Positions 42,713-51,995 are shown, numbered from the stretch's first letter. The stretch is DNA of 64,000 nt from Flavobacterium pokkalii (GCF_014596575.1 NZ_NASZ01000003.1:124001-188000); one strand, 5' to 3'. Notes: generated from the sequence alone by a model not told the origin. A program made the numbers and translations.

Positions 42713-43381
42713 TTATTTTTTCGAAGCAGTAACCATAAAATCCTTAAGATAATAAGGTTCAAAATAAGCCACATCCACAAAATCATTTTTAAGGAATTTA
42801 TCATAGCTAAAAGCACTCATTTCTTTAGCAGACGGATAAATAATATCATCTAAAAATACAAAATTGGCCTTTATCAAAACAGCCTTGCATTTTTCGGCGC
42901 AGTCACCCACAAAATAAAGTGTTTCTCCAAATTCCTGAAAGGAATTTTCGTCAATAATCTCAGCCCGAATTGCTCTTTTCGACTCCAAATTTGTCGAAAA
43001 AACAGCACTATACACTTCCATCCTTCGGGCGTCTAACATGGGAATAATTAAGCCAGAATCTACCTTAGCCTGAGCCGCCAAAGCTTTTAAAGTATCTACC
43101 GCAATTAACGGAATCTCCAAAGCAAAACACAAGCCCTTTGCCGCCGAAACTCCAATCCGAAGTCCGGTATAGGAACCCGGTCCCTGACTCACTGCAACAG
43201 CAACTAAATCCTGATACGTTATTCCGGCTCCCTTGATACTTTCTTCAATAAAAACGTGTAATTTTTCTGCATGAGAATAACCTTCTTCAGCTATTTCATT
43301 ACAAACAATCGTTTTTCCTTCTTTGGCAATGGAAACGGAACATTTTTTAGTTGCCGTTTCTATATTAAGTATGTAGCTCAA
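42713..43381 (-). CDS. tsaB: tRNA threonylcarbamoyladenosine biosynthesis protein TsaB
   Basis: 222 residues. VAVSQGPGSYTGLRIGVSAA and FALEIPLIAVDTLKAL are the TsaB/YeaZ signature; the start MSYILNIETA is the usual one. Here the first codon is TTG (43381-43379), as no in-frame ATG precedes it. TsaB scaffolds TsaD/TsaE in making the t6A37 modification. It lies downstream of the HlyD gene with 60 bases between. Confidence 0.92.
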   Translation of the reverse strand: MSYILNIETATKKCSVSIAKEGKTIVCNEIAEEGYSHAEKLHVFIEESIKGAGITYQDLVAVAVSQGPGSYTGLRIGVSAAKGLCFALEIPLIAVDTLKALAAQAKVDSGLIIPMLDARRMEVYSAVFSTNLESKRAIRAEIIDENSFQEFGETLYFVGDCAEKCKAVLIKANFVFLDDIIYPSAKEMSAFSYDKFLKNDFVDVAYFEPYYLKDFMVTASKK

Positions 43382-43441
43382 TGGTATATTTTTTTTGCAA
43401 AGGTCTGAAAAAATTCAATTTTCCGGAGCTAAAGAACTAAA

Positions 43442-44737
43442 TTATTTCTTTTTCCCCTCTGTTTTGAGTTTCACTTTATCTCCGGAATTCAATTCTTTAC
43501 TTACCGTTGTATAAGGTCCAGTTATCACTTCGTCTCCATTTTTAACGCCGCTTAAAATTTCGATATTCGTATCGTCCTGAATTCCTGTTTTTACGATTTT
43601 AATTTTCGCTTTTTCACCCGATTTGATAAAAACACATTCGAGTTTTTTATCGTTTTTAGGAACTACATTTTTCTCCTCTTTTGGATCCGGTATTTTTTTA
43701 TCTGAAACTTTAACCGCAGCCGTATCCGATTTCACAACCACCGCACTGATAGGCACTGCCAAAACATTTTTCTTAGTTTTGGTAATAATATCAACCGTGG
43801 CGGTCATTCCAGGTCTGAAAGGCGAATAAGTAGCCGGTTTTCCTTCTAATAAATCTTCGTAGGATTCTTTTAAAATGCGAACTTTTACTTTAAAATTGGT
43901 CACCTGATCGGCAGTTAAAGTAGAACTTGCCGAGTTAGAAATACTCGTCACCACGCCTTTAAATTCTTTTTTCAAATAAGCATCGACTTCCACTTTTGCT
44001 AAATCACCTTCTTTGATTTTAACAATATCATTTTCATTCACATCCACTTCCACTTCCATATTGTTCAAATTGGCCACACGCATCAATTCAGTTCCGGCCA
44101 TTTGCTGTGTTCCCAAAACTCTTTCGCCTAATTCTACGTTTAGCACCGAAATCGTTCCATCGGCAGGCGCATAAATACTGGTCCGTCCTAAATTATCTTT
44201 AGCCTCATTCACGGAAGCCGAAGCACTCTGCACATTATAATAAGCCGATTGTTTGGTAGCTTTTGCAACTTCAAAAGAAGCGATGGATTTATCCCAATCG
44301 GATTTGGAAATAATTCCTTTTTCAAATAAAACTTTATTGCGTTCATAACTGGCTTTTGCTTCTTTAAACTGTGCCTCACTTTGCGTTAATCCGGCTTTTG
44401 AACCGGATAATCCGGCAACGGTTCTGTTCAAACTGGACAAATACAAATCCGGATTTATCTTAACTAGCAAATCACCTTTTTTTACTATCTGGCCTTCTTT
44501 TACCGGCAAATCGATAATTTCTCCCGAAACCATCGAAGCAATTTTCACTTCAATTTCCGGTTGGATTTTTCCGGTTGCCGAAACGGTTTCCACAATAGTC
44601 ATTGGAACTACTTTGGCAATTTCAATCTCTTTTGCATCGTCTTTATTTCCTAAAAGACCTTTTTTCCCCAGATACAAAAGCACTCCAAGAACTACTATAA
44701 AAACAGCAAGAATGATATAAATATTTTTCTTTGACAT
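43442..44737 (-). CDS. Efflux periplasmic adaptor, HlyD/MacA-like
   Basis: 431 residues with one N-terminal membrane anchor (IYIILAVFIVVLGVLLYLG). Lipoyl/hairpin core: VSATGKIQPEIEVKIASMVS, EGQIVKKGDLLVKINPDLY, then the alpha-hairpin, ending 'GRTSIYAPADGTISVLNVEL' and FRPGMTATVDI. The C-terminal part contains a Lys/Asp-rich insertion (PDPKEEKNVVPKNDKKLE). It resembles MacA-type ABC-pump adaptors. No ABC transporter gene is next to it in the window. It lies 10 bases from the TolC-family gene. Confidence 0.85.
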   Translation of the reverse strand: MSKKNIYIILAVFIVVLGVLLYLGKKGLLGNKDDAKEIEIAKVVPMTIVETVSATGKIQPEIEVKIASMVSGEIIDLPVKEGQIVKKGDLLVKINPDLYLSSLNRTVAGLSGSKAGLTQSEAQFKEAKASYERNKVLFEKGIISKSDWDKSIASFEVAKATKQSAYYNVQSASASVNEAKDNLGRTSIYAPADGTISVLNVELGERVLGTQQMAGTELMRVANLNNMEVEVDVNENDIVKIKEGDLAKVEVDAYLKKEFKGVVTSISNSASSTLTADQVTNFKVKVRILKESYEDLLEGKPATYSPFRPGMTATVDIITKTKKNVLAVPISAVVVKSDTAAVKVSDKKIPDPKEEKNVVPKNDKKLECVFIKSGEKAKIKIVKTGIQDDTNIEILSGVKNGDEVITGPYTTVSKELNSGDKVKLKTEGKKK

Positions 44738-44747
44738 AATGATGGTT

Positions 44748-46121
44748 TTATTTTTTTATGATTGGAATTCCAAAATAGAATTCTAATATTTTCGTTTTAA
44801 AAATGTAATCGTATTTAGTTCTCAACACCTCCGATTGTGCTGCCGACAACAAAGTTTGCGACTGACTCAATTCGAAAGCATTCATCAAACCTACTTCAAA
44901 TTTTTCTTTGGCATAATTGTACGATTCCAAACGGGAATCCAACGCCTGAACTGCCGATTCATACGCTTTTAAAGCTCCTTTTGCATCGGTAAAAGCCGTA
45001 TAAACATTGCGTTGCAAATCTAATTCCTGTTGTTCCAAGGCTATTTTTGATTTTTCAAAACTCACTTTCGAACGCTCTACATTGTTTCGAACAGCAAATC
45101 CGCTAAAAATAGGGATATTCAATTGAGCACCGAAAGACTGCCCTTTATTATCATTAAACTGATCGAAAAATTTAGGCGGCGACTGAGTTCCTATAACTGC
45201 CCCAGTTGTTAGATCTCTTAACGCAACATCGGCATAGGAAACACGGGTATTAAAATTATAAAAACCCCTTAATGTTGGCTGATAAGCGCCTTTGGCAATA
45301 CTCACATTTTTTTGGGCAATTTCAAGATTGGTCTGCGCTATTTTTAACTCGGCTCTTTCCTGTTTGGCTTTATCATAAATGGATGTTGGCGTTTGACTTA
45401 AAATCGACTGATCCATTTGAAATTCCTCCGAATCAGCGACATCAAAGTTATCAAAACTGTCTAATTGTAATAATTGCGCCAGACTCAATTTGGAAATCAA
45501 CAAAGCATTCTCAGCAGCAATTACCTTTTGATTATCGGCAGCAATAGTGGCTTTAACATCCAGCAAATCTCCTTTTGGCAAGTTTCCGGCGTTGACTAAT
45601 TCCTGAGTTCTTTTTAATTGCTTATTATCGATAGCCAATTGCTCATTTTGAACCTTTAAATTTTCTTTATTAAAAAGCACCTGCAAAAAAGCATTGGCAA
45701 CATTCAAGGCGATATCTTCCTGCATTTTTTGCAATTGATACTGGGAAGCTAAAAGTGATAATTTGGCTTTTCGCAAATTGTTTACATTTTGCAAACCTTT
45801 GTAAATATCAATTCCCACATTGGCACCGGCCGAAGTAAACTGCGTTGTTTGATTTTTTAAAAGTCCTGTGGTAATATCCTGATTCAAACCAATATTCCAG
45901 GAATGCGAAGCCGAAGCCGATACCGAAGGCATAAATTTACCATAAGCATCTTTCTTGTCAATTACGGCTGTTTGAGTATCTAATTCCGATTGTCGAATAG
46001 AAATATTATGTTCTAAAGCATATTTCACGCATTCTTCCAAGTTCCATTTTCGGGTTTGTCCCATCGAATAAAAATGAGTTAAAACCAGAAGCAGTAAACT
46101 AAAATATTTTTTTCGATTCAT
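44748..46121 (-). CDS. TolC-family outer-membrane efflux protein
   Basis: 457 residues from ATG 46121; the longer frame to 46226 runs into a promoter. Signal peptide LLLLVLTHFYSMGQ. TolC features: WNLEECVKYALEHNISIRQS, 'QLIAIDNKQLKRTQELVNAG'-like long helices, and GAQLNIPIFSGFAVRNNVER. It forms the outer-membrane duct for the adaptor encoded downstream. Confidence 0.88.
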   Translation of the reverse strand: MNRKKYFSLLLLVLTHFYSMGQTRKWNLEECVKYALEHNISIRQSELDTQTAVIDKKDAYGKFMPSVSASASHSWNIGLNQDITTGLLKNQTTQFTSAGANVGIDIYKGLQNVNNLRKAKLSLLASQYQLQKMQEDIALNVANAFLQVLFNKENLKVQNEQLAIDNKQLKRTQELVNAGNLPKGDLLDVKATIAADNQKVIAAENALLISKLSLAQLLQLDSFDNFDVADSEEFQMDQSILSQTPTSIYDKAKQERAELKIAQTNLEIAQKNVSIAKGAYQPTLRGFYNFNTRVSYADVALRDLTTGAVIGTQSPPKFFDQFNDNKGQSFGAQLNIPIFSGFAVRNNVERSKVSFEKSKIALEQQELDLQRNVYTAFTDAKGALKAYESAVQALDSRLESYNYAKEKFEVGLMNAFELSQSQTLLSAAQSEVLRTKYDYIFKTKILEFYFGIPIIKK

Positions 46122-46154
46122 AAGATTCAGATAAAATGAAGTAAAGTTACTACA

Positions 46155-46162
46155 CAAAAATA
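46155..46162 (-). promoter_or_regulatory. -7 element of the TolC-HlyD promoter
   Basis: TATTTTTG on the minus strand, 33 bases before ATG 46121, fits TAnnTTTG. The upstream element is not clear. Confidence 0.4.
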
Positions 46163-46300
46163 AGTTTTTCTGATTAAGAATCATACATATTAAGAAAACA
46201 TTTGAAAATCTTAAAAATGAAAACAAAATCTAATTTGACAAATTCTTTTTCAAACAAAAAATCAAAGCTTTTTCTAAATTTACGACTTCAAATTGAACCC

Positions 46301-47713
46301 ATGAAAAAAACTGCTTTTCCCCTTATTTTTTTGAGCTTGCTAACAATTATGAGTTGCTCTACTTCTCAAAAACTAGCTACCTTAAAACCGGAGCCGGACG
46401 ATGCCAGCCCGATAGTTTACAACAATGTTCCTTCGTTTATCAACATGCCGATAAATGTAAAACTCAAAGACATTGAAAACAAAACCAATAGCTTTTTGAA
46501 CGGTTTGATTTACGAAGACAACGACATTGAAGATGACGATATCGAAATGAAAATTTGGAAATTGGCTCCTATTTCTATCAAAAACAGCAATGAAGTCAAT
46601 TCGAATTCGGATAAAATCACTACTGTACTTCCTTTGAAAGCAACTATAAAATACCGCATTGGCACCAAAACAATGGGCGTAAATTTGTACAACACCAAAG
46701 AATTTCATCTGAATGGTATTGTAACCCTAAACAGCAAAGTGAATTTAAATAACTGGAAACTAAAAACACAAACCGAATTAAAATCATTAGACTGGAATGA
46801 AAGTCCGACGATGAGTGTTTTTGGCAAAAACATGCCGGTAACTTATTTAATCAATCCTTCTATAAAACTTTTTAAAGCTAAAATTGAAAAAAAAATTGAT
46901 GCAGCTATTGAAAAAGCAACAGATTTCAAACCGAATGTTTTAGCAGCATTGGAAAAAATTTGTACACCTTTCCAAATGAATGAGGCTTATGAAAGTTGGC
47001 TGCGAATTGTTCCCGCAGAAATCTACTCCACCGCCTCTCATTTAAAAAACGATTCTTTTGTATTGCAAATGGGAGTAAAATGCAATATGGAAACCATCAT
47101 CGGTCAGGTTCCCGAAACCCAATTTGATGCAGAAAAAATTGTTTTAAAAGCAGTAAGTAAAATCCCGAATCAAATCAATGCTAATATCGTTGCTGTTTCC
47201 AGCTATCAGGATGCTTCCCGCATTATAAAAAAAAATTTTGCCGGAGAAACTTTTAGTTCCGGTTCCAGAAAAGTAACCGTTCAGGATGTTTCTATTTGGC
47301 ACAAAAGCGGAAAAATGGTCATCGCTCTGGACTTAATTGGTTCGCTGAACGGAACGATTTACCTGGCGGGATTTCCTAAATACAATTCGGAGAAAAAAGA
47401 AATTTATTTTGACGAGCTGGATTATGTTTTGGATACCAAAAACAAATTGTTGCGAACTGCCAACTGGCTCGCTCAGGGAATTATTCTGAAAAAAATTCAG
47501 CAAAATTGCCGTTATTCTATTCAGCCAAATTTAGACGAAGGCAAGAAAACCATGCTGAATTACCTCAACAATTATTCGCCAATGAAAGGCGTTTTTGTAA
47601 ACGGTAAAATGGAAGACATTCAATTTCAGAAAATAGAATTGAGTCAAAATGCCATCATTGCATTTGTAAAAGTAAACGGAGTCATCAACATCAACGTTGA
47701 CGGATTAGAATAA
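46301..47713 (+). CDS. DUF4403 lipoprotein
   Basis: 470 residues from ATG 46301; an in-frame upstream ATG at 46202 adds 33 residues without signal character. Lipoprotein signal FLSLLTIMSC. The protein matches DUF4403 (a family of about 450-residue lipoproteins): 'NVPSFINMPINVKLKDIENK', TVLPLKATIKYRIGTKTMG and LTLNSKVNLNNWKLKTQTEL-like strands, and a C-terminal FVNGKMEDIQFQKIELSQNA block. Function unknown. It lies divergently from the TolC gene. Confidence 0.8.
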   Translation: MKKTAFPLIFLSLLTIMSCSTSQKLATLKPEPDDASPIVYNNVPSFINMPINVKLKDIENKTNSFLNGLIYEDNDIEDDDIEMKIWKLAPISIKNSNEVNSNSDKITTVLPLKATIKYRIGTKTMGVNLYNTKEFHLNGIVTLNSKVNLNNWKLKTQTELKSLDWNESPTMSVFGKNMPVTYLINPSIKLFKAKIEKKIDAAIEKATDFKPNVLAALEKICTPFQMNEAYESWLRIVPAEIYSTASHLKNDSFVLQMGVKCNMETIIGQVPETQFDAEKIVLKAVSKIPNQINANIVAVSSYQDASRIIKKNFAGETFSSGSRKVTVQDVSIWHKSGKMVIALDLIGSLNGTIYLAGFPKYNSEKKEIYFDELDYVLDTKNKLLRTANWLAQGIILKKIQQNCRYSIQPNLDEGKKTMLNYLNNYSPMKGVFVNGKMEDIQFQKIELSQNAIIAFVKVNGVININVDGLE

Positions 47714-47792
47714 ACGATTGAAATGACAATTTCAATTTCAATGGCAATATCAAATATCAATTAATCCTAAATTAGAAATCTCCTTTAAAGAA

Positions 47793-48071
47793 TTATTCAG
47801 ATTTTAACTTGGATTTTCGCATTTTGTAAACAAAATAACCAACAAGAGCAACCAACAAATAAGGAATCACCATCAGGTAAACAATACCATCGTTAACCGC
47901 TTTTGCCTGCTCAATATTTCCATCATTTGTCAACGCGGCTCTACACATGGCGCATTGGGCATTTGTAATAAGAGGAAAGAAAAAAGAGAAAAGAATAAAG
48001 ACATATTCTGACTTAAAAATATTCTTCTCTCTTTGTTCTTGGTTCTTGTTTCTTTTTTCTTTAGTGTGCAT
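47793..48071 (-). CDS. Small membrane protein of the cytochrome oxidase locus
   Basis: 92 residues from ATG 48071. A Lys/Glu/Asn/Gln-rich start (MHTKEKRNKNQEQREKN) comes before a hydrophobic stretch ending FPLITNAQCAMC, a second Cys motif CAMCRAAL, and a C-terminal membrane segment (YLMVIPYLLVALVGYFVY). The core is familiar from flavobacterial oxidase clusters, where it follows DUF420. Its start overlaps the DUF420 stop by 11 bases. The charged first 17 residues come from a purine-rich repeat-like sequence, unlike the usual short signal. Confidence 0.6.
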   Translation of the reverse strand: MHTKEKRNKNQEQREKNIFKSEYVFILFSFFFPLITNAQCAMCRAALTNDGNIEQAKAVNDGIVYLMVIPYLLVALVGYFVYKMRKSKLKSE

Positions 48072-48603
48072 AATAAGGAGCAATCATTAAATAAACCACT
48101 ACACCGGTTACGGCTACGTACAACCAAATAGGATAGGTAATTTTAGCTATCTTTTTATGCTTATCAAATACCTGAGCCAAAGCGCGCACATAGGTAATTA
48201 ATACCAATGGGATAATCGCAATAGACAAGATAATATGCGTTACCAGAATAAAATAGTAGATGTACTTTATTATTCCTTCACCACCAAATTTAGTCGAATC
48301 AGAAGTCATGTGATAAGCCACATACATTCCTAAAAAAGCTACTGAACAGCCAATAGCTGTTTTCATTAAATTTTCATGCAATTTAACTTTTCCGTTTTTA
48401 ATTGCATTGACAGCAAGAAGCAACAAAACAGCTGTAATTCCGTTGATTGTAGCGTAAATTGGCGGTAAAAAAGATAATGGTTCTACATCATAACCCATTT
48501 TTCTTAAATTCACTCCAAAAAGCAACGCCACCACTAAAGGTATCGCTACAGATAATACTACAATCCACTTGTTGTATTTGGTTTCCAAATTTTGTTTTTC
48601 CAT
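48061..48603 (-). CDS. DUF420 membrane protein
   Basis: 180 residues with five membrane segments (VLSVAIPLVVALLFGVNL, 'IYYFILVTHIILSIAIIPLV', PIWLYVAVTGVVVYLMIAPY). DUF420 (CtaM-like) helps assemble caa3-type oxidases. Three bases after the SCO gene; same operon. Confidence 0.88.
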   Translation of the reverse strand: MEKQNLETKYNKWIVVLSVAIPLVVALLFGVNLRKMGYDVEPLSFLPPIYATINGITAVLLLLAVNAIKNGKVKLHENLMKTAIGCSVAFLGMYVAYHMTSDSTKFGGEGIIKYIYYFILVTHIILSIAIIPLVLITYVRALAQVFDKHKKIAKITYPIWLYVAVTGVVVYLMIAPYYAH

Positions 48604-48606
48604 TAC

Positions 48607-49293
48607 TTATTCTGCTAATAAAATACTTATATCCTGTTGAATATCCCTAACTCCTTTTTTGTCTAAGCCGTCATAATATAAAATCGGATTTCTAAATTCA
48701 TCTTTTCTGCAACGAATATTACCGTTTTTATCAATTAAAGCAAACATTCCGGAATGTTCAAAGCCACCGTTTACTTTACTGTTTTCTCCTGCATACAAAT
48801 TGAATCCTTTGTTAGCCAAATCAAAAATAGTTTGACGGTCTCCGGTTAAGAAATTCCAATTAGATGATTTAACACCCAACAATTCTGCGTGAGATTTTAA
48901 AACTTCCGGTGTATCATGCATCGGATCGATAGTGATAGAAACAATTCCGAAATTAGGATTTCCAAAGAATTTCTTTTCGATAATCAGCATGCTTTGATTC
49001 ATTTTAGGACAAATGGACGGACAGGTCGTAAAGAAAAATTCCAAAACATATACCTTTCCTTTATAAGTTTCATTGGTAATTTTTTTTCCGTCCTGATTTA
49101 TCAAATCGAATTTGGGAGCCGGACCAATTTTCTCTAGAGCTACTTCGGCATTCGAATCGGAAGAAAGCTTATCCAAACGATCTGCTTTTACGACATCAGA
49201 ATTTTGAATTCGGGAAACAATCTTTGGAACAGCATAAATTCCAAAAATTAAAACGATAAATGCAATTCCGATATAGGATTTATTTTTAAACAT
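48607..49293 (-). CDS. SCO1/SenC-family copper chaperone
   Basis: 228 residues, one N-terminal membrane anchor, thioredoxin-like domain. Copper ligands are present: C-x3-C in FFFTTCPSICPKMNQ and His in GGFEHSGMFALIDK. SCO delivers Cu to the CuA site of cytochrome oxidase. It lies in the oxidase biogenesis group. Confidence 0.9.
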   Translation of the reverse strand: MFKNKSYIGIAFIVLIFGIYAVPKIVSRIQNSDVVKADRLDKLSSDSNAEVALEKIGPAPKFDLINQDGKKITNETYKGKVYVLEFFFTTCPSICPKMNQSMLIIEKKFFGNPNFGIVSITIDPMHDTPEVLKSHAELLGVKSSNWNFLTGDRQTIFDLANKGFNLYAGENSKVNGGFEHSGMFALIDKNGNIRCRKDEFRNPILYYDGLDKKGVRDIQQDISILLAE

Positions 49294-49302
49294 AATAACT
49301 AT

Positions 49303-49944
49303 TTACAATTGTTTAGTTGCGTTGTGATTCTTTTTCAATGCTGCACGATATTCGTAAAGAATAATTTTAAAATCGTCTAACATTTCGTTACTCAAATCAG
49401 ACGGATGAAAAGTATCATAACCTTCTTTATAATCTTTGCCGCCATTTCTTCCTCTCAAATTCCTCTCCTTATCTACGATATACACATTTGAAGTCCCAAA
49501 ATTAGCGTCTAAACTTCCTTTTAATTTCAACTGACTGTAATAGTTTTTGATTTCTTCAGGAGTTGTAAAAACAAAATACCAATGTGACACATCGGTAAAA
49601 TCATCAAAAGCATCCATGATACTTTTGACATCTTTTTCAGTGCCTAACGGGCAAACCATTACAAACTGTAAATCTTTAAAATTGTGATAACGTTGGTATA
49701 TTTTTTCGTTTAGATTGAATAAGTTTCCTCTGTTTTTCAAAACCTCAGTCCCCGAAAAACCCAAAATGGTAATTTTATTATTCAAACTTACTTTCTCCCC
49801 TCTTAATGACTCCCAATTTCCTAAGTCGGCAACTTTAGGCGTAATGACAGGTAATTTTGTAAAACTGTTAACTCCTGAAGCAAAAAAGAGATAAGCAACA
49901 ATTGGCAACACAAAAAGTACAAAAAGAACAATATTTTTTTTCAT
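49303..49944 (-). CDS. SCO-like protein lacking the Cys pair
   Basis: 213 residues from ATG 49944 (MKKNIVLF). One N-terminal membrane segment (IVLFVLFVLPIVAYLFFASG) and a thioredoxin-like remainder (KITILGFSGTEVLKNRGNLF, 'DLQFVMVCPLGTEKDVKSIM'). The position where SCO proteins have C-x3-C reads GFSGTEVLK, so copper binding by that site is unlikely. It is 9 bases before the true SCO gene, so a partner or structural role in oxidase assembly is plausible. Confidence 0.65.
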   Translation of the reverse strand: MKKNIVLFVLFVLPIVAYLFFASGVNSFTKLPVITPKVADLGNWESLRGEKVSLNNKITILGFSGTEVLKNRGNLFNLNEKIYQRYHNFKDLQFVMVCPLGTEKDVKSIMDAFDDFTDVSHWYFVFTTPEEIKNYYSQLKLKGSLDANFGTSNVYIVDKERNLRGRNGGKDYKEGYDTFHPSDLSNEMLDDFKIILYEYRAALKKNHNATKQL

Positions 49945-49972
49945 CAGGGAAAGTAATTTTAATTGCAAAAAT

Positions 49973-50005
49973 AAAAAAAGGCACGCAATAGCGTGCCCTT
50001 TTTTT
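49973..50005. terminator. Terminator after the oxidase subunit operon
   Basis: GGCACGC (49980-49986), loop AATA, GCGTGCC (49991-49997), flanked by A and T runs on both sides. It parts the subunit IV gene from the SCO-like gene. Confidence 0.85.
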
Positions 50006-50019
50006 GAATTAATATAGTG

Positions 50020-50370
50020 TTAAAAATTCCATTTAATGGTTGAATCTTTAAAAACCCCATAAATATAATGCCCTTCAGTCAACAGAATGAAAAGTAAGTA
50101 TAAGACAAGAAAAACGATAGGTAAAACGATAGACCATCTAAGGCTAGGTTTTTCACCTTCTAAGTGCATAAAAGCCCAAACAATGTAATAAGCTTTAAAT
50201 ACTGTAAGCGCGTAGAAAATCCAATTCAACAAGCTTAACCCAAGGAAATACTGACGATGAATAACATCTGGTTTATAAATACCTAAAAGTACCTCTATAA
50301 TTGTAACTACTGATAAAATTCCGAATACTTTCCAGATTCTACCTGCATTTGATTCATGTGCGTGTGCCAT
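50020..50370 (-). CDS. Cytochrome c oxidase subunit IV family protein
   Basis: 116 residues, three membrane segments (IWKVFGILSVVTIIEVLLGI, 'LTVFKAYYIVWAFMHLEGEK', VLPIVFLVLYLLFILLTEG). AYYIVWAFMHLEGE is the subunit IV family block. It stabilises the oxidase; last gene of the operon before the terminator. Confidence 0.88.
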   Translation of the reverse strand: MAHAHESNAGRIWKVFGILSVVTIIEVLLGIYKPDVIHRQYFLGLSLLNWIFYALTVFKAYYIVWAFMHLEGEKPSLRWSIVLPIVFLVLYLLFILLTEGHYIYGVFKDSTIKWNF

Positions 50371-50390
50371 AATATAAAAACTTTAAAAAA

Positions 50391-51362
50391 TTAAACTAGA
50401 TAGAAAACTGTAAATACAAATACCCACACTAAATCTACAAAGTGCCAGTACAATCCAACTTTTTCTACCATTTCGTAACTTTTTCTTTTCTCATATGTCC
50501 CTAGCAACACATTAAAGAAAATAACGATATTAATAATAACTCCTGAGAATACGTGGAATCCGTGGAAACCTGTAATAAAGAAGAAGAAATCAGCAAACAA
50601 TTTATTACCGTACTCATTTCTTACTAAGTTAGCTCCTTCTACTACATAAACAGCATCTTTCAATCTTGCTTCAGACTCCGCTCTTGAAAGGATTACTTTA
50701 TTTTTATCATGAATCAATTCAGTTCTGATTAATACATCTGGATGCGCTTTGAAACCAGCCTGAATTTCAGCAACAGAATACGATGGTAAATTAGCTTCTT
50801 CCTGAAACCATGTACCACGACTTCTTGTCAATTGCGCTCTTTCTTCCGGTAATTTCACTGCAAAATCAGCAAGTGCAATTTGTTTTCCGTCTTTAACAAA
50901 CTGAAGAATACTTCCTCCTTTTGTTTCAACAGCTCCGTACTCTCCTTTGATGAAGTTTTTCCACTCCCAAGCCTGAGAACCAACGAAAATTAAACCACCA
51001 ATAATAGTTAAAAACATGTAAAGTGTCACTTTATTTTTCTTCATTTGGTGACCTGCATCAACAGCCAAAACCATTGTTACAGATGAGAAGATCAAAATAA
51101 AAGTCATAAATGCCACATAGTACATTGGAGCAGAAACTCCATGCATAAATGGGAAGTGCGTAAACACTTCATCGGCCAATGGCCAAGTTTCAATAAATTT
51201 AAATCTTGAAAAACCGTAAGCTGCTAAGAATCCTGAGAAAGTCAAGGCATCAGACATGATAAAGAACCACATCATCATTTTACCATAACTTGCTCTCATA
51301 GGCTCGTTGCCGCCTCCCCAAGTTGTTCCTTCGTTATTTGCAGTAGTAACTGTCGCTTCCAT
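50391..51362 (-). CDS. Cytochrome c oxidase subunit III with long internal insertion
   Basis: 323 residues. N-terminal membrane segments with YGKMMMWFFIMSDALTFSGF, then FILIFSSVTMVLAVDA. A soluble stretch of about 110 residues (about 130-240; includes 'RSRGTWFQEEANLPSYSVAE') follows. The closing segments carry FFFITGFHGFHVFSGV and LYWHFVDLVWVFVF, the latter being the family signature. Subunit III supports proton pumping and stability. The insertion between membrane parts is unlike the short subunit III next door. Confidence 0.85.
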   Translation of the reverse strand: MEATVTTANNEGTTWGGGNEPMRASYGKMMMWFFIMSDALTFSGFLAAYGFSRFKFIETWPLADEVFTHFPFMHGVSAPMYYVAFMTFILIFSSVTMVLAVDAGHQMKKNKVTLYMFLTIIGGLIFVGSQAWEWKNFIKGEYGAVETKGGSILQFVKDGKQIALADFAVKLPEERAQLTRSRGTWFQEEANLPSYSVAEIQAGFKAHPDVLIRTELIHDKNKVILSRAESEARLKDAVYVVEGANLVRNEYGNKLFADFFFFITGFHGFHVFSGVIINIVIFFNVLLGTYEKRKSYEMVEKVGLYWHFVDLVWVFVFTVFYLV

Positions 51363-51405
51363 ATAAAGATATTCGTTAAAAAGTTCCCAAATTTACGTTT
51401 TTTTC

Positions 51406-51993
51406 TTATTTAAAGAAATATATAAATAAAAATAATAAAACCCACAGTAAGTCCAGAAAGTGCCAATACATCGCACCTAGTTCTATACCAAGAGTTTGAG
51501 CTGAATTGTATTTTTGTTTAAAATGATTATAAATTATGATTAAAAGCGAAATTATCCCTCCCGCCAGGTGCAGCAAGTGCATAAACGCTATAATATATAG
51601 GAAAGTTACTGTTATCGAACTCCCTTCTCCGGTCATATAATAACCACTTTCGATGATTTGTCCAAAACCAACAAACTGCGAAATCACAAATACCACACCT
51701 AAAACCAATGTAGCTAGCAACATCGCCGTAGTTTTAGAACGGTTATCCTGCTGAATTGCTTTTTTAGCCAAATGAAAAGTTACACTACAAGCCAAAATAA
51801 CTGCCGTACTAAAGTAAAAAGCCGTTGGCAATTGAAAATTATTCAACCAGTCCACCCTTGACTTGCTTACAATAAAAGCACTCGTCAATCCGGCAAACAT
51901 CATAAACATACTCACCATTGCAAACAACAAAATCATTTTGGACGATTTTGCACTTCGCTCTTTTTGCTCTTCCGCTGTGATTGAAACACTCAT
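51406..51993 (-). CDS. Cytochrome c oxidase subunit III (short form)
   Basis: 195 residues with five membrane segments (MILLFAMVSMFMMFAGLTSA, 'LLATLVLGVVFVISQFVGFG', HLLHLAGGIISLLIIIYNHF) and the family end LGAMYWHFLDLLWVLLFLFI. Two subunit III genes in tandem are normal for flavobacterial caa3-type oxidase loci. It is 2 bases from the heme O synthase gene. Confidence 0.88.
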   Translation of the reverse strand: MSVSITAEEQKERSAKSSKMILLFAMVSMFMMFAGLTSAFIVSKSRVDWLNNFQLPTAFYFSTAVILACSVTFHLAKKAIQQDNRSKTTAMLLATLVLGVVFVISQFVGFGQIIESGYYMTGEGSSITVTFLYIIAFMHLLHLAGGIISLLIIIYNHFKQKYNSAQTLGIELGAMYWHFLDLLWVLLFLFIYFFK

Positions 51994-51995
51994 AA

